A stretch of 24,220 nucleotides of DNA from Furfurilactobacillus entadae (lineage in GTDB: Bacteria; Bacillota; Bacilli; Lactobacillales; Lactobacillaceae). Positions 1 through 7,521 of the stretch are shown here, in pieces. The DNA is taken from positions 1 to 24,220 of the forward strand of contig NZ_BQXN01000029.1 of NCBI RefSeq assembly GCF_045862745.1, given 5' to 3'. Both the position numbers and the translations under genes were made by a program. The notes under the pieces were generated by a model that saw nothing but the letters and a program-made list of their open reading frames with translations, did not search any database and was not told the DNA's origin. Positions within the stretch are counted from its first letter, which is position 1, and every line of letters begins with the position of its first letter.

Positions 1-404
1 CGTCCTCGTTTTCGCGCACGCAGACCTTCAATGCCAAATTGTTCGAACCGCGTTTGCCAAGATAGGATTATTGCAGCACTTGGTATGTTGAAATGTAACG
101 CAGTTACTCTATAGGAAGTCTGGTGCTGTTTCATCCAGTTTAATACTTGTTGCTTAAAGTCACTAGAATAGATCTGTTTCCTATGAGTACCTTCTAATCC
201 TTCAACACCATACGTTTGAAATTTGTTAACCCAGTCAATAATTGTTTGTCTACTCGGAATATCGTATCTGTGGGTCAATGTCGTACTACCAATGCCCGCT
301 AAGTATTCAGCGACAATTTTNNNNNNNNNNNNNNNNNNNNNNNNNNNNNNNNNNNNNNNNNNNNNNNNNNNNNNTGCTTTAAATTCATAATTATATTTAG
401 CCAT
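1..404 (-). CDS. IS3-family transposase OrfA (helix-turn-helix protein), partial and gap-interrupted
   Basis: Minus-strand reading frame starting at an ATG at 404 (MAKYNYEFKA...), then 18 unread codons (the N run), then an open frame to the left edge. After the gap it reads KIVAEYLAGIGSTTLTHRYD and later SSDFKQQVLNWMKQHQTSYR, giving two successive helix-turn-helix units as in IS150-type OrfA. Such proteins bind the IS ends; OrfB supplies the DDE catalysis after a programmed frameshift. In relatives I recall, the segment EFK is followed almost directly by KIVAEYL, so the 54 N may not represent real extra sequence. The 3' end lies outside the window. Confidence 0.8.
   Translation of the reverse strand, partial: MAKYNYEFKAXXXXXXXXXXXXXXXXXXKIVAEYLAGIGSTTLTHRYDIPSRQTIIDWVNKFQTYGVEGLEGTHRKQIYSSDFKQQVLNWMKQHQTSYRVTALHFNIPSAAIILSWQTRFEQFGIEGLRARKRG
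321..374. other. Assembly gap (54 N) inside the IS
   Basis: Run of 54 unknown bases. It is a multiple of three, so the OrfA frame reads through, but the length is probably an estimate. Insertion sequences are multi-copy and commonly break assemblies, so everything left of 321 may have been joined here by scaffolding. Confidence 0.95.
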
Positions 405-410
405 AGTAAA

Positions 411-445
411 ACCCCCAGAGTTGGATTTTGTCCAACTCTGGGGGT
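411..445. repeat. 15-bp perfect inverted repeat at the IS end
   Basis: ACCCCCAGAGTTGGA (411-425) and TCCAACTCTGGGGGT (431-445) with a 5-base spacer. It sits between the IS tip and the OrfA start codon, overlapping the terminal inverted repeat. In RNA it would form a very stable hairpin. Such hairpins can shield a transposase gene from outside transcription and translation; that role is inferred. Confidence 0.75.
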
Positions 446-448
446 TCA

Positions 449-718
449 CTTCAAGTTAGCCGTTTTTGTTTGGTCTGTAGTGGTGGGGGATTTTAGTTAG
501 CGAATGGTGCGGCAATTTCCCGAAAGCACGTTATTTTTGCTTAAAATCAAGTATAATTAAAGCACTGATTTTTATGGACCTTAAGTGGCCGAGAATCTGG
601 TAAACTGATAAAGCTTGTGTTTTCCTAAAGCTTATTTACATGAATTTTTTTAGCAATAAAGCGCGGTACACTAGTAGCTTAGAGCAACGTTCGAATTTAA
701 AAAAGAATTGAGAAGTTT
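449..718 (+). other. Intergenic region between the IS and the flippase gene
   Basis: No gene found. It must hold the flippase promoter. A TATAAT at 552-557 and a TACACT at 667-672 are possible -10 boxes, but neither has a convincing -35 at 16-18 bp. The ribosome site is a weak GAGAAG just before the ATG at 719. Confidence 0.35.
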
Positions 719-3133
719 ATGTCTAAAAAAGAGTCAACAACAAACGATGAACAATTACCGACTAGAAAGCAGTATCGCCGGCGTCAACAACGACGGGAAC
801 TGTTTGGTCGCTTTGGATTACACGGGGAGCCAAAGGCATCTGAAACGGAAGAAACGCCAGTTCAACCTGAATCAGAAGTAAATGACACAGCGTCATTAGC
901 AGAGGAGCAGGCGGAAGAACATAAGGCTGCGGCAACTCCAGAGGCTGTGGATGAACCCGCTAAAGAAGCGGAATCAGTTGCGACAATGGCGAGTGCGGCC
1001 GCAGATAAGCCAACTGCGACGGCGTCAACGGCAGAACATGATGACCACCAAGCGATGTCAGCTGCCGTGTCTGCGGCAAAGACACCACACGTCATTTCCA
1101 ACCAATGGGCTGGTTATGGCGATCAAGCGACGCCACAAAGTGTCACCAGTGAAGCACCACGTCCGCTGGAGGATCTGCTGAACGGGACGCAGGTGATTAC
1201 ACCGGTGACAAAACACATGGTGAATGAGGTAACGTCAGCGGCGAAACCAGCTGATAGCGCGGCAACCGTGGTGACACCAACATCAGGAAACGAGCAGGCT
1301 GACGGTGACAAACCGGTCGCGTCTGCCGAACCTGTACAGCACCAGCAGGCGTCACCAGTTGCCTCTCAAGCAGAGGTGACTGAGGCGCCCGTTGAGGCGG
1401 TGACATCGACATTGTCTGAACCAGATGAACCGTTGCGGACGGTTCCAAAGGCAACGGTCCATGATGAAGATCTGGGCGCCATTGTTGAACAACCAGGGTT
1501 TGAAGCGGGGGATGTTTCTGACCAGGAGCAGATCCTTCGCGGAACCGGGTGGATGACCGCGGCCAGCATCACATCACGGGTGTTGGGCGCGCTGTACATC
1601 ATTCCGTGGGTTATGTGGTTTGGAACGTTTTATAACCAAGCGAACGCACTGTTTTCAAAAGGGTACAACGTGTACTCTATTGTGTTAATGGTGTCGACGG
1701 CGGGGATTCCTGCCGCAATTTCAAAGTTGATTGCCCATTATAATGCCCTGAATGAGTATGGGGTGGGGTTCCGGTTGTTTAAACGGGGGATGATGCTTTC
1801 CCTCATTACCGGGATCGTGGCTGCTTTGTTATTGTGGATCTTGGCACCATCACAGCTATTGACCACCGGTGATCCGAATGTCATTCCGGTCTTGCGGTCA
1901 CTCACGTTAGCAGTCTTTGTTTTCCCAACGTTGTCCATGATGCGCGGTATGTTCCAGGGGTATCACATGATGGCCCCCAGTGCGATTTCGCAGTTCATTG
2001 AACAAGTTGTCCGGGTCATTTATATGCTGTTAACAGCCTACTTGATTATGGAAGTGGGTAACGCACCGGCGAAAAACTGGCCACACACGGTTGTGCAATC
2101 AACATTTGCAGCCGGACTAGGTGCCATTGTTGCCGTTGGCGTTTTGGCTTACCAGATGTGGCGTTATCGTGGTTACTTCAGAAATAAAATTGCGGGCTCG
2201 CAAGAAGGCATCATCATGTCCACGCCACAATTGCTGAAGCAGATCATTTGGCAGGCGATTCCATTTACGATCGTGCCAAGTGCCATTGCGATTTATCAAT
2301 TATTTGATCAAATGACGTTCTTTAAAATTATGCACGTTACGTCAAACTTGAGCTATGCGGCGCAAAATACGCTGTATGCGTACTTTGATTTTAATGCCAA
2401 CAAGATCATCATGATCACGGTTTCGTTGGCCTCGGCCTTAGCGGCAACGGCGATTCCGTTATTGACGGAGGCGCACACGTTAAAGGATAATTCCGGGACG
2501 AGCAAGCAAATTAACTTTACGCTGGAACTGTTTAGTTTCATCATGATTCCCGCATCACTTGGCATGGCAGCCATTGCGGTGCCACTGTACACCGTTTTCT
2601 ATCGGTATTCACTGGCTGGTTCCGTGATTCTTGAATTTTCGGCCTACTTGGGCATTTTATTCGGATTGTTCACGGTGCTTTCAACGGTGATGCAAGGGGT
2701 TGATGAGAACCGTGCGGTCATTTGGTACATGGTTGTGGGCTTAATTGTGAAGATGGTGCTCCAATTTCCAATGGTGGCGTTGGCACAACCAATGGGGCCA
2801 TTACTGGCCACTACCGCTGGCTTTGGCGTATCATGTTTCCTGATTTTCCGTAATTTGGATCGCCACTTTGACATTGATTACGATGGCCTATTACAAAAGG
2901 TGAACCAGATTATTATCTTCTCGTTAGCAACCTTTGTGGTGGCGCGGTTATCCGTTTGGGGCTTGGACCACGTGATGAATACGCAGTTTAAATCATTAGC
3001 CTTTCTTGAAGTGCTAATCGCCATGCTTTTAGGTGGCGGTGTTTACATTTATCTTGCGTTACGAACACGGTTAGCAGATGAGATGCTTGGTGATCGGGTG
3101 GCCGGTTTACGGCAACGTTTACACATTAAGTAG
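719..3133 (+). CDS. ytgP: MATE/MVF-superfamily lipid flippase (YtgP/MurJ-like) with long disordered N-terminus
   Basis: Polytopic membrane protein of 804 residues. Residues from about 270 onward form the membrane domain, starting QEQILRGTGWMTAASITSR and continuing through about 14 hydrophobic segments. This is the polysaccharide-biosynthesis/MVF fold of YtgP, the B. subtilis MurJ-type lipid II flippase. The likely role is export of undecaprenyl-linked cell-wall precursor. Residues 1-270 are unusual: a basic start (RKQYRRRQQRRELFGRFG) followed by a long Ala/Glu/Thr/Val/Pro-rich low-complexity stretch, expected to be disordered and cytoplasmic. The flippase core is normally about 530 residues, so the extension is a true addition. 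rsuA follows after 18 bp, probably in one transcript. Lipid II is not the only possible cargo; other undecaprenyl-linked sugars cannot be excluded. Confidence 0.85.
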   Translation: MSKKESTTNDEQLPTRKQYRRRQQRRELFGRFGLHGEPKASETEETPVQPESEVNDTASLAEEQAEEHKAAATPEAVDEPAKEAESVATMASAAADKPTATASTAEHDDHQAMSAAVSAAKTPHVISNQWAGYGDQATPQSVTSEAPRPLEDLLNGTQVITPVTKHMVNEVTSAAKPADSAATVVTPTSGNEQADGDKPVASAEPVQHQQASPVASQAEVTEAPVEAVTSTLSEPDEPLRTVPKATVHDEDLGAIVEQPGFEAGDVSDQEQILRGTGWMTAASITSRVLGALYIIPWVMWFGTFYNQANALFSKGYNVYSIVLMVSTAGIPAAISKLIAHYNALNEYGVGFRLFKRGMMLSLITGIVAALLLWILAPSQLLTTGDPNVIPVLRSLTLAVFVFPTLSMMRGMFQGYHMMAPSAISQFIEQVVRVIYMLLTAYLIMEVGNAPAKNWPHTVVQSTFAAGLGAIVAVGVLAYQMWRYRGYFRNKIAGSQEGIIMSTPQLLKQIIWQAIPFTIVPSAIAIYQLFDQMTFFKIMHVTSNLSYAAQNTLYAYFDFNANKIIMITVSLASALAATAIPLLTEAHTLKDNSGTSKQINFTLELFSFIMIPASLGMAAIAVPLYTVFYRYSLAGSVILEFSAYLGILFGLFTVLSTVMQGVDENRAVIWYMVVGLIVKMVLQFPMVALAQPMGPLLATTAGFGVSCFLIFRNLDRHFDIDYDGLLQKVNQIIIFSLATFVVARLSVWGLDHVMNTQFKSLAFLEVLIAMLLGGGVYIYLALRTRLADEMLGDRVAGLRQRLHIK

Positions 3134-3151
3134 GTTACTGGAGGGAACGAG

Positions 3152-3901
3152 TTGGCGAAGACAACACGTTTAGACAAGTACTTAAAAGAGATGCGGGTGG
3201 CAACGCGTAGTGAAGCCCACGGGTTGATTCGTGATGGTCATGTTACGGTCAACGGTGTTGTGGCGTCACAGGCACGGCAACCGGTGGATCCGGCAATTGA
3301 CATTGTTGCTGTTGGCGGTGAGGCCATTGATTATCAGCGGTATTACTACTTTTTAATGAACAAACCGGTTGCGGTCGTGACGGCAACGACAGATAAAACG
3401 GCGCAAACCGTGATGGATCTTTTTAACCCAACGGATTATCGGGATGATTTGTTTCCAGTGGGGCGTTTGGATAAGGATACGACCGGGGCGCTGCTCATCA
3501 CAAATGATGGCGACCTTGGCCACCGGTTAACGAGTCCAAAGCACCACGTTGAGAAGGTTTATGAAGCGCACATTACGGGCACATTGTCGAAGGATGACGT
3601 GGCCAAAGTGGCGGCAGGCGTTACATTAAAGGACGGGACCACTGTTCGCCCAGCCAAGCTTGTGTTGGGTGACTATGATGTGGCGTTAGACCAGACGACG
3701 ATTCAATTGACGTTAACAGAAGGCAAGTACCATCAGGTCAAACGGATGGTGGGGAGCCTGGGACAACGGGTGGTGACGCTATCACGGTTGTCATTTGGGC
3801 CCTTGAATGTGACGGCAGGCTTACTACCGGGGCATTATCGTGCATTAAGCCAAGATGAGGTTATGGCATTACGAGACGCAAGTGAAAAGACGCGCGTTTA
3901 G
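3152..3901 (+). CDS. rsuA: 16S rRNA pseudouridine(516) synthase, RsuA family
   Basis: 249 residues. An S4 RNA-binding domain (about 1-60, TTRLDKYLKEMRVATRSEAH) is followed by the pseudouridine synthase domain with the catalytic motif GRLDKDTTGALL at about 103-114, where the Asp is the nucleophile. The KVYEAHI and YHQVKRM segments are also typical. Isomerises a uridine in 16S rRNA. The start is TTG at 3152, set by a GGAGGG ribosome site at 3140-3145; it lies 18 bp after the flippase stop, so the two are likely co-transcribed. RluB/RluE-type substrate specificity cannot be excluded from sequence alone, but the length and flippase-rsuA order fit RsuA. A strong terminator follows. Confidence 0.88.
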   Translation: MAKTTRLDKYLKEMRVATRSEAHGLIRDGHVTVNGVVASQARQPVDPAIDIVAVGGEAIDYQRYYYFLMNKPVAVVTATTDKTAQTVMDLFNPTDYRDDLFPVGRLDKDTTGALLITNDGDLGHRLTSPKHHVEKVYEAHITGTLSKDDVAKVAAGVTLKDGTTVRPAKLVLGDYDVALDQTTIQLTLTEGKYHQVKRMVGSLGQRVVTLSRLSFGPLNVTAGLLPGHYRALSQDEVMALRDASEKTRV

Positions 3902-3910
3902 GCCATTAAA

Positions 3911-3950
3911 AAAGATCGCCATTGACGAATTTTTGTCAATGGCGATCTTT
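3911..3950. terminator. Bidirectional Rho-independent terminator between rsuA and nnrD
   Basis: A 16-bp perfect stem (AAAGATCGCCATTGAC with GTCAATGGCGATCTTT) and an 8-base loop, flanked by A-run and T-run so that it works on both strands. It separates the convergent rsuA and nnrD genes. Confidence 0.93.
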
Positions 3951-3976
3951 TTACGTTAGGAAATGATCACAACGTG

Positions 3977-4819
3977 TTAGTTAATTGCTGGCAAAGAGTA
4001 TTGTTTCATGTACCACGGAATCTCTTCCGCAATCTGGGTGGGGAGCACCACGTAGGCGTTATGGGCCAGATCATCCGCAATTTGACTGTGGATGTACACG
4101 GCGGCCAGCACCGCGTGAAGCTGATCAGCAAACTGAGCAGTGAACCCGCCGACCATGCCGGCCAAGGTGTCACCCATCCCACCGGTGGCCATGGCTGGGG
4201 TTCCGCCAGGATTATCAAAGACTTGTTGTTGATAAATAACCTGAGTATGGTGCTTTTTTAGAACCACAATGCCACCAAGTTGCTGGGCCGCGGCTAGGTT
4301 GTTTGCTAGTGTCTGCTGTGAAATAGCGACGCCTGATAACCGTTGCCATTCCATTTCATGAGGTGTGAAGATTAATTTTGCGGCTGGTAAAGCAAGATCA
4401 TGGGTGGCAATTAAATCAATCGCTGAGCCGTCAATGGTAACGGACTGTTCTGGTGTGATGGTCGCAAACACGCGTTTTAACACGGCTAAACTGGTGGCGT
4501 CTGTGCCAAGTCCAGGGCCGATAACGATGCTGGTTGCCTGGTGAACAAGTTGTTCAAGTTGAGCGGGGTCGTGAAAATCAGCGACCATTGCTTCGGGCAT
4601 GCGCGTATGTAAAGCAGTGATGTTAATAGGATCGGTAAGGGTCGTGGTGAGACCGGCGCCTGAATAAATTCCGGCGGTTGTGGCCATGATGATGGCGCCA
4701 CCGTACTGTGCGTTTCCACCAATAAGAACAAGCCGGCCGTACGTTCCTTTATGGCTATCGGCTGCCCGGGCGGTAATCGTTTCGTGGAGTAAGGTTTCGG
4801 TAATGGGTTGACTGGACAT
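3977..4819 (-). CDS. nnrD: ADP-dependent NAD(P)H-hydrate dehydratase
   Basis: 280 residues, YjeF C-terminal (ribokinase-like) domain. It repairs damaged NAD(P)H hydrates using ADP or ATP. Family signatures include GRLVLIGGNAQYGGA near the N-terminus, VIGPGLG in the middle, and GGTPAMATGGMGDTLAGMVGG near the C-terminus, where the GMGD Asp is the catalytic base. The epimerase (NnrE) half found in some fused YjeF proteins is absent. The start is set at 4819, not at the longer in-frame 4849, because GAAGGAGG (4827-4834) lies 7 bases before this ATG and would be coding in the longer version. Monocistronic, convergent with rsuA and divergent from pepV. Confidence 0.92.
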   Translation of the reverse strand: MSSQPITETLLHETITARAADSHKGTYGRLVLIGGNAQYGGAIIMATTAGIYSGAGLTTTLTDPINITALHTRMPEAMVADFHDPAQLEQLVHQATSIVIGPGLGTDATSLAVLKRVFATITPEQSVTIDGSAIDLIATHDLALPAAKLIFTPHEMEWQRLSGVAISQQTLANNLAAAQQLGGIVVLKKHHTQVIYQQQVFDNPGGTPAMATGGMGDTLAGMVGGFTAQFADQLHAVLAAVYIHSQIADDLAHNAYVVLPTQIAEEIPWYMKQYSLPAIN

Positions 4820-4950
4820 AACAACGCCTCCTTCACCAAAGTATAGCATTTACGTGGTTCAAGCGGGTGTCACAGTGATGAATATGGTAAACTATGGACT
4901 GTTAATGATATTTACAAACGGAGTCTTTAATCCAGAATGGAGCGATATTA

Positions 4951-6372
4951 ATGACAGATTGGCGAGCAGAAGTTGATCAACGAAAGGACGCGTTTTTGAG
5001 CGACCTGGAAACAATGTTAAAGGTTCCTAGTGTCCGTGACGACAGTCAGGCCACAGAAGATGCCCCACTGGGCCCCGGCCCAAAAGCAGGGCTAGACGCA
5101 TTTTTGGCCATTGCAAAGCGTGATGGTTTCCGCGTTAAGAATATTGATAATGTTGTGGGCTATGTTGAAGTGGGTGATCCCGACGCAGACGAAACGCTGG
5201 CAGTCTTGGCCCACGTTGACGTGATGCCGGCTGGTAACGGTTGGGAAACAGATCCGTTTACACCAACAATTAAAGATGATGGGTTCCTGTATGCCCGTGG
5301 CGCATCCGATGATAAGGGGCCAGGGATGGCAGCTTACTACGGACTGAAAATTGTGTCCGAACTGGGCTTACCATTGAAGCGGAAGGTGCGGTTTATCGTT
5401 GGGACAGACGAAGAGTCTGATTGGACGGGAATGACCCGCTACTTTGAAGTGGAACCCGCACCAACATTGGGCTTTTCACCTGATGCTGAATTCCCCATCA
5501 TTAATGGTGAAAAGGGAAACATCACGTTGACCACAACGTTTGCGGGTGAACAGGATTCATCTGCTGTGAATACGTTGGTTCGTTTTGAATCTGGTGAACG
5601 GGATAACATGGTCCCAGCAGAAGCCGATGCCGTGGTGAACAGTACAGACGCTGACACATTGGTTGCAGCCTTTGAAGCCTACGTTGCTGCACAACCCGTT
5701 GAGGGGACTGCTAGTGTTGAAGCTGACGGTGTGCACCTTCACGTGGATGGTAAGGCGTCTCACGGTGCCTGGCCAGAAAACGGAATCAACGCCGGAACAT
5801 ATTTGGGGGCCTTTTTAGCCACCCAACCGTTTAGCGGGAGTGCGTTAAACTTCGTATCGTTTATTATGGATGATGTGCACGATGATACCGTTGTAACGCA
5901 TTTAGACTTAGCCATTGCGGATGATGTCATGGGTGCGCTATCCATGAACATCGGGATCATGAAGTATGCTGACGACAAGGGTGACGTGACGTTAAACTTC
6001 CGGTACCCTAAGAACACAACTGCTGAAGCAATTACTGAGGGTGTGACGGCGGCCGCAACTGCGCATCACGGTTCAACCGTTGCTGGTCGGGCCATGGTGC
6101 CACACTACGTTTCTGCGGATGATCCGTTGGTTAAGACCCTTCTGAACGTGTACCATGAACAGACTGGACTACCTGCCAAGGAAGAAGTTGTCGGTGGTGG
6201 GACGTATGGCCGGCTGATGAAACGTGGGGTTGCCTTTGGGGCCATGTTCCCAGGCGCACCGGACACCATGCATCAGCCAAACGAATGCATTCCTGTTGAA
6301 GACTTGTACCGTTCAGCAGCGATTTACGCACAAGGAATTGCTGAATTGGCTGCCGAAACAGACGCTGATTAA
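4951..6372 (+). CDS. pepV: Dipeptidase PepV (M20 family)
   Basis: 473 residues, the usual PepV length. A cytosolic di-zinc aminopeptidase that cleaves dipeptides with an unblocked N-terminus, completing peptide use in lactic acid bacteria. Metal-site segments visible: LAVLAHVDVMPAG (His and catalytic Asp), RGASDDKGP (bridging Asp), GTDEESDW (Glu general base plus Glu ligand), SPDAEFP (Asp) and APDTMHQPNE (C-terminal His). The lid domain lies between about residues 190 and 380. Ribosome site GGAGCG lies before the ATG. Divergent from nnrD; a possible -10 (TAAACT, 4888-4893) lies in the shared spacer but its -35 is weak. A terminator follows at 6396. Confidence 0.95.
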   Translation: MTDWRAEVDQRKDAFLSDLETMLKVPSVRDDSQATEDAPLGPGPKAGLDAFLAIAKRDGFRVKNIDNVVGYVEVGDPDADETLAVLAHVDVMPAGNGWETDPFTPTIKDDGFLYARGASDDKGPGMAAYYGLKIVSELGLPLKRKVRFIVGTDEESDWTGMTRYFEVEPAPTLGFSPDAEFPIINGEKGNITLTTTFAGEQDSSAVNTLVRFESGERDNMVPAEADAVVNSTDADTLVAAFEAYVAAQPVEGTASVEADGVHLHVDGKASHGAWPENGINAGTYLGAFLATQPFSGSALNFVSFIMDDVHDDTVVTHLDLAIADDVMGALSMNIGIMKYADDKGDVTLNFRYPKNTTAEAITEGVTAAATAHHGSTVAGRAMVPHYVSADDPLVKTLLNVYHEQTGLPAKEEVVGGGTYGRLMKRGVAFGAMFPGAPDTMHQPNECIPVEDLYRSAAIYAQGIAELAAETDAD

Positions 6373-6395
6373 TTGGTTAGTTAAAGATAATTAAG

Positions 6396-6450
6396 AAACA
6401 AGGCTAACACCTTTAGGAATTATTTCCTGAAAGTGTTAGCCTTGTTTTTT
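6396..6450. terminator. Terminator between pepV and the AraC-type regulator
   Basis: AAACAAGGCTAACAC (6396-6410) pairs with GTGTTAGCCTTGTTT (6433-6447), with an inner partly paired CTTTAGGA/TCCTGAAAG extension and a T-run after it. Strong for pepV; the opposite side has a weaker T-rich tail and may serve the convergent regulator. Confidence 0.9.
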
Positions 6451-6452
6451 AT

Positions 6453-7358
6453 TTAGTCGCGTTGTCCAGACTGTTTGATTGCCGGTTGTGTTTGGAGCTG
6501 AAACCTATGCATTAGGGTGATGTTGTGTTCATGGGCCAAACGGCTTTTCCTGCGGTAGGCGAGGGGGTGGCTGCCGATGGTTTTGGCAAATGATTTGGTC
6601 AGGTAATTTGGGTCCAGGCCAACCTTAATGGCGATGTCGTTGACGCTTTTATCGGTGTACTCAAGGTAGTTTTGGGCGTGCTTCAGGCGAATCTGTTGAA
6701 GCAACAGCATGGGCGTGGCTCCGGTGACTTGTTTGCACTGGCGGATGAGGTAGTTCTTGCTGTAGTTAAAGTGGTCCGCGAGTTCACCCAATGTAAGCGG
6801 GTCGCTGTAATGGGTTTGTAGATACCGAAGTAGCGGAAAGGATGTTTGGCCCGCCGCAAAATAATCAATGTTTTTTAGAAGACTTTCCTGCTGTTGATTG
6901 CCAAAAACAGTAGTTAAAAGCAGGTGCTTAAAGTTAACGTCGAGGGTTAACTTTGTCGCCGCTTGTTGAGCCTTTTCGGCTGGTAGGGCATCGTTTAGCA
7001 GATGTTTAAACGCACTGGGGTCCTGGACCGGGAACACAGTCTGGTTGGTTTCCTTGATTAACGTAATTAAGTCAGGCGTTAGTTCGAACTTCACATCCAG
7101 CACCGCTGTTTCGTGTTCAAAGTGGAACGCGTGAACTGTGTTAGGAAGAATCAAAATAAGCTGTCCAGGGAAAACATCCAGTGCTTGCTGGACGTTTTTT
7201 TTTGTGGTCGTTAAGGTTGTGTATTCATGACCGTTTAAAACGAGTTGGGCCTGCGCAAAGCTGTGATGGTGCGGTTCAACGACTTCGTGGCGGTGATACA
7301 GGCGGCCACTCATCCATAAAACTTTGAGTTGTGAATCGCGAATGATTGGCATAAGCAT
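6453..7358 (-). CDS. AraC-family transcriptional regulator with cupin sensor
   Basis: 301 residues. The N-terminal half is a cupin-like sensing domain with a His-rich strand (VVEPHHHSFAQAQLVLNG, about 26-43) and FPGQLILILPNTVHAFHF. The C-terminal 100 residues carry the double helix-turn-helix: LGELADHFNYSKNYLIRQCK and VNDIAIKVGLDPNYLTKSFA followed by PLAYRR. Ribosome site GAGAGG lies 6 bases before the ATG at 7358. It is divergent from the MFS-HIT-SDR operon across 163 bp containing a palindrome, so it probably activates that operon in response to a small ligand. Such cupin-AraC proteins usually sense sugars or related metabolites; the ligand here is unknown. Confidence 0.9.
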   Translation of the reverse strand: MLMPIIRDSQLKVLWMSGRLYHRHEVVEPHHHSFAQAQLVLNGHEYTTLTTTKKNVQQALDVFPGQLILILPNTVHAFHFEHETAVLDVKFELTPDLITLIKETNQTVFPVQDPSAFKHLLNDALPAEKAQQAATKLTLDVNFKHLLLTTVFGNQQQESLLKNIDYFAAGQTSFPLLRYLQTHYSDPLTLGELADHFNYSKNYLIRQCKQVTGATPMLLLQQIRLKHAQNYLEYTDKSVNDIAIKVGLDPNYLTKSFAKTIGSHPLAYRRKSRLAHEHNITLMHRFQLQTQPAIKQSGQRD

Positions 7359-7395
7359 TTATTTCCTCTCTCGGTGTGTGATATTTTCCAGAAAT

Positions 7396-7411
7396 GGTGA
7401 TCATTATCACC
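7396..7411. promoter_or_regulatory. Palindromic operator candidate upstream of the MFS operon
   Basis: GGTGATCATTATCACC: 6-bp perfect arms with a 4-base centre, located between the divergent AraC and MFS genes and just upstream of the cre-like box and the -10. A plausible binding site for the divergent regulator, though AraC proteins more often bind direct repeats. Confidence 0.5.
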
Positions 7412-7413
7412 AA

Positions 7414-7428
7414 ATGTAACCGCTTTCT
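7414..7428 (+). promoter_or_regulatory. CcpA cre-like box
   Basis: ATGTAACCGCTTTCT fits the Gram-positive cre consensus WTGNAANCGNWNNCW at every fixed position. It covers the place where a -35 would lie for the TATAAT at 7435-7440, so CcpA binding would block the promoter in glucose. Matches the reading of the operon as carbon-source related. Confidence 0.7.
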
Positions 7429-7434
7429 GTTATC

Positions 7435-7440
7435 TATAAT
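7435..7440 (+). promoter_or_regulatory. -10 box of the MFS-HIT-SDR operon
   Basis: Perfect TATAAT with no recognisable -35 at 16-18 bp (that position is the cre-like box). A consensus -10 with an absent -35 suits an activator-dependent promoter. Confidence 0.55.
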
Positions 7441-7521
7441 AAGCCTTGAAAGTGATGGATATCCACTGACTTAATGAAAAAAGTTCTGCATTCAAAAAAC
7501 TGTAAGCATGGAGATGAATCA

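Larger units (their letters stand above)
1..448 (-). mobile_element. IS3-family (IS150-group) insertion sequence, 5' end only
   Basis: The outer end of an insertion sequence read on the minus strand. It begins at about 448 with TGAACCCCCAGAGTTGG, shows a perfect 15-bp inverted repeat just inside the end, and then the first transposase gene. The rest of the element (orfB with the DDE catalytic core and the other end) lies beyond the left edge. TG at the tip is usual for IS3-family ends. The target duplication cannot be checked because the partner end is missing. The element lies upstream of the flippase gene and points away from it. Confidence 0.8.

Noticed and set aside
951..1602. Several long frames on both strands inside the flippase N-terminal region
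   Set aside because: They are shadows of the repetitive GC-rich coding sequence; no ribosome sites and no recognisable protein features.
3974..4261. Plus-strand frame of 95 codons opposite nnrD
   Set aside because: Lies wholly antisense to a well-supported nnrD gene and lacks a ribosome site.
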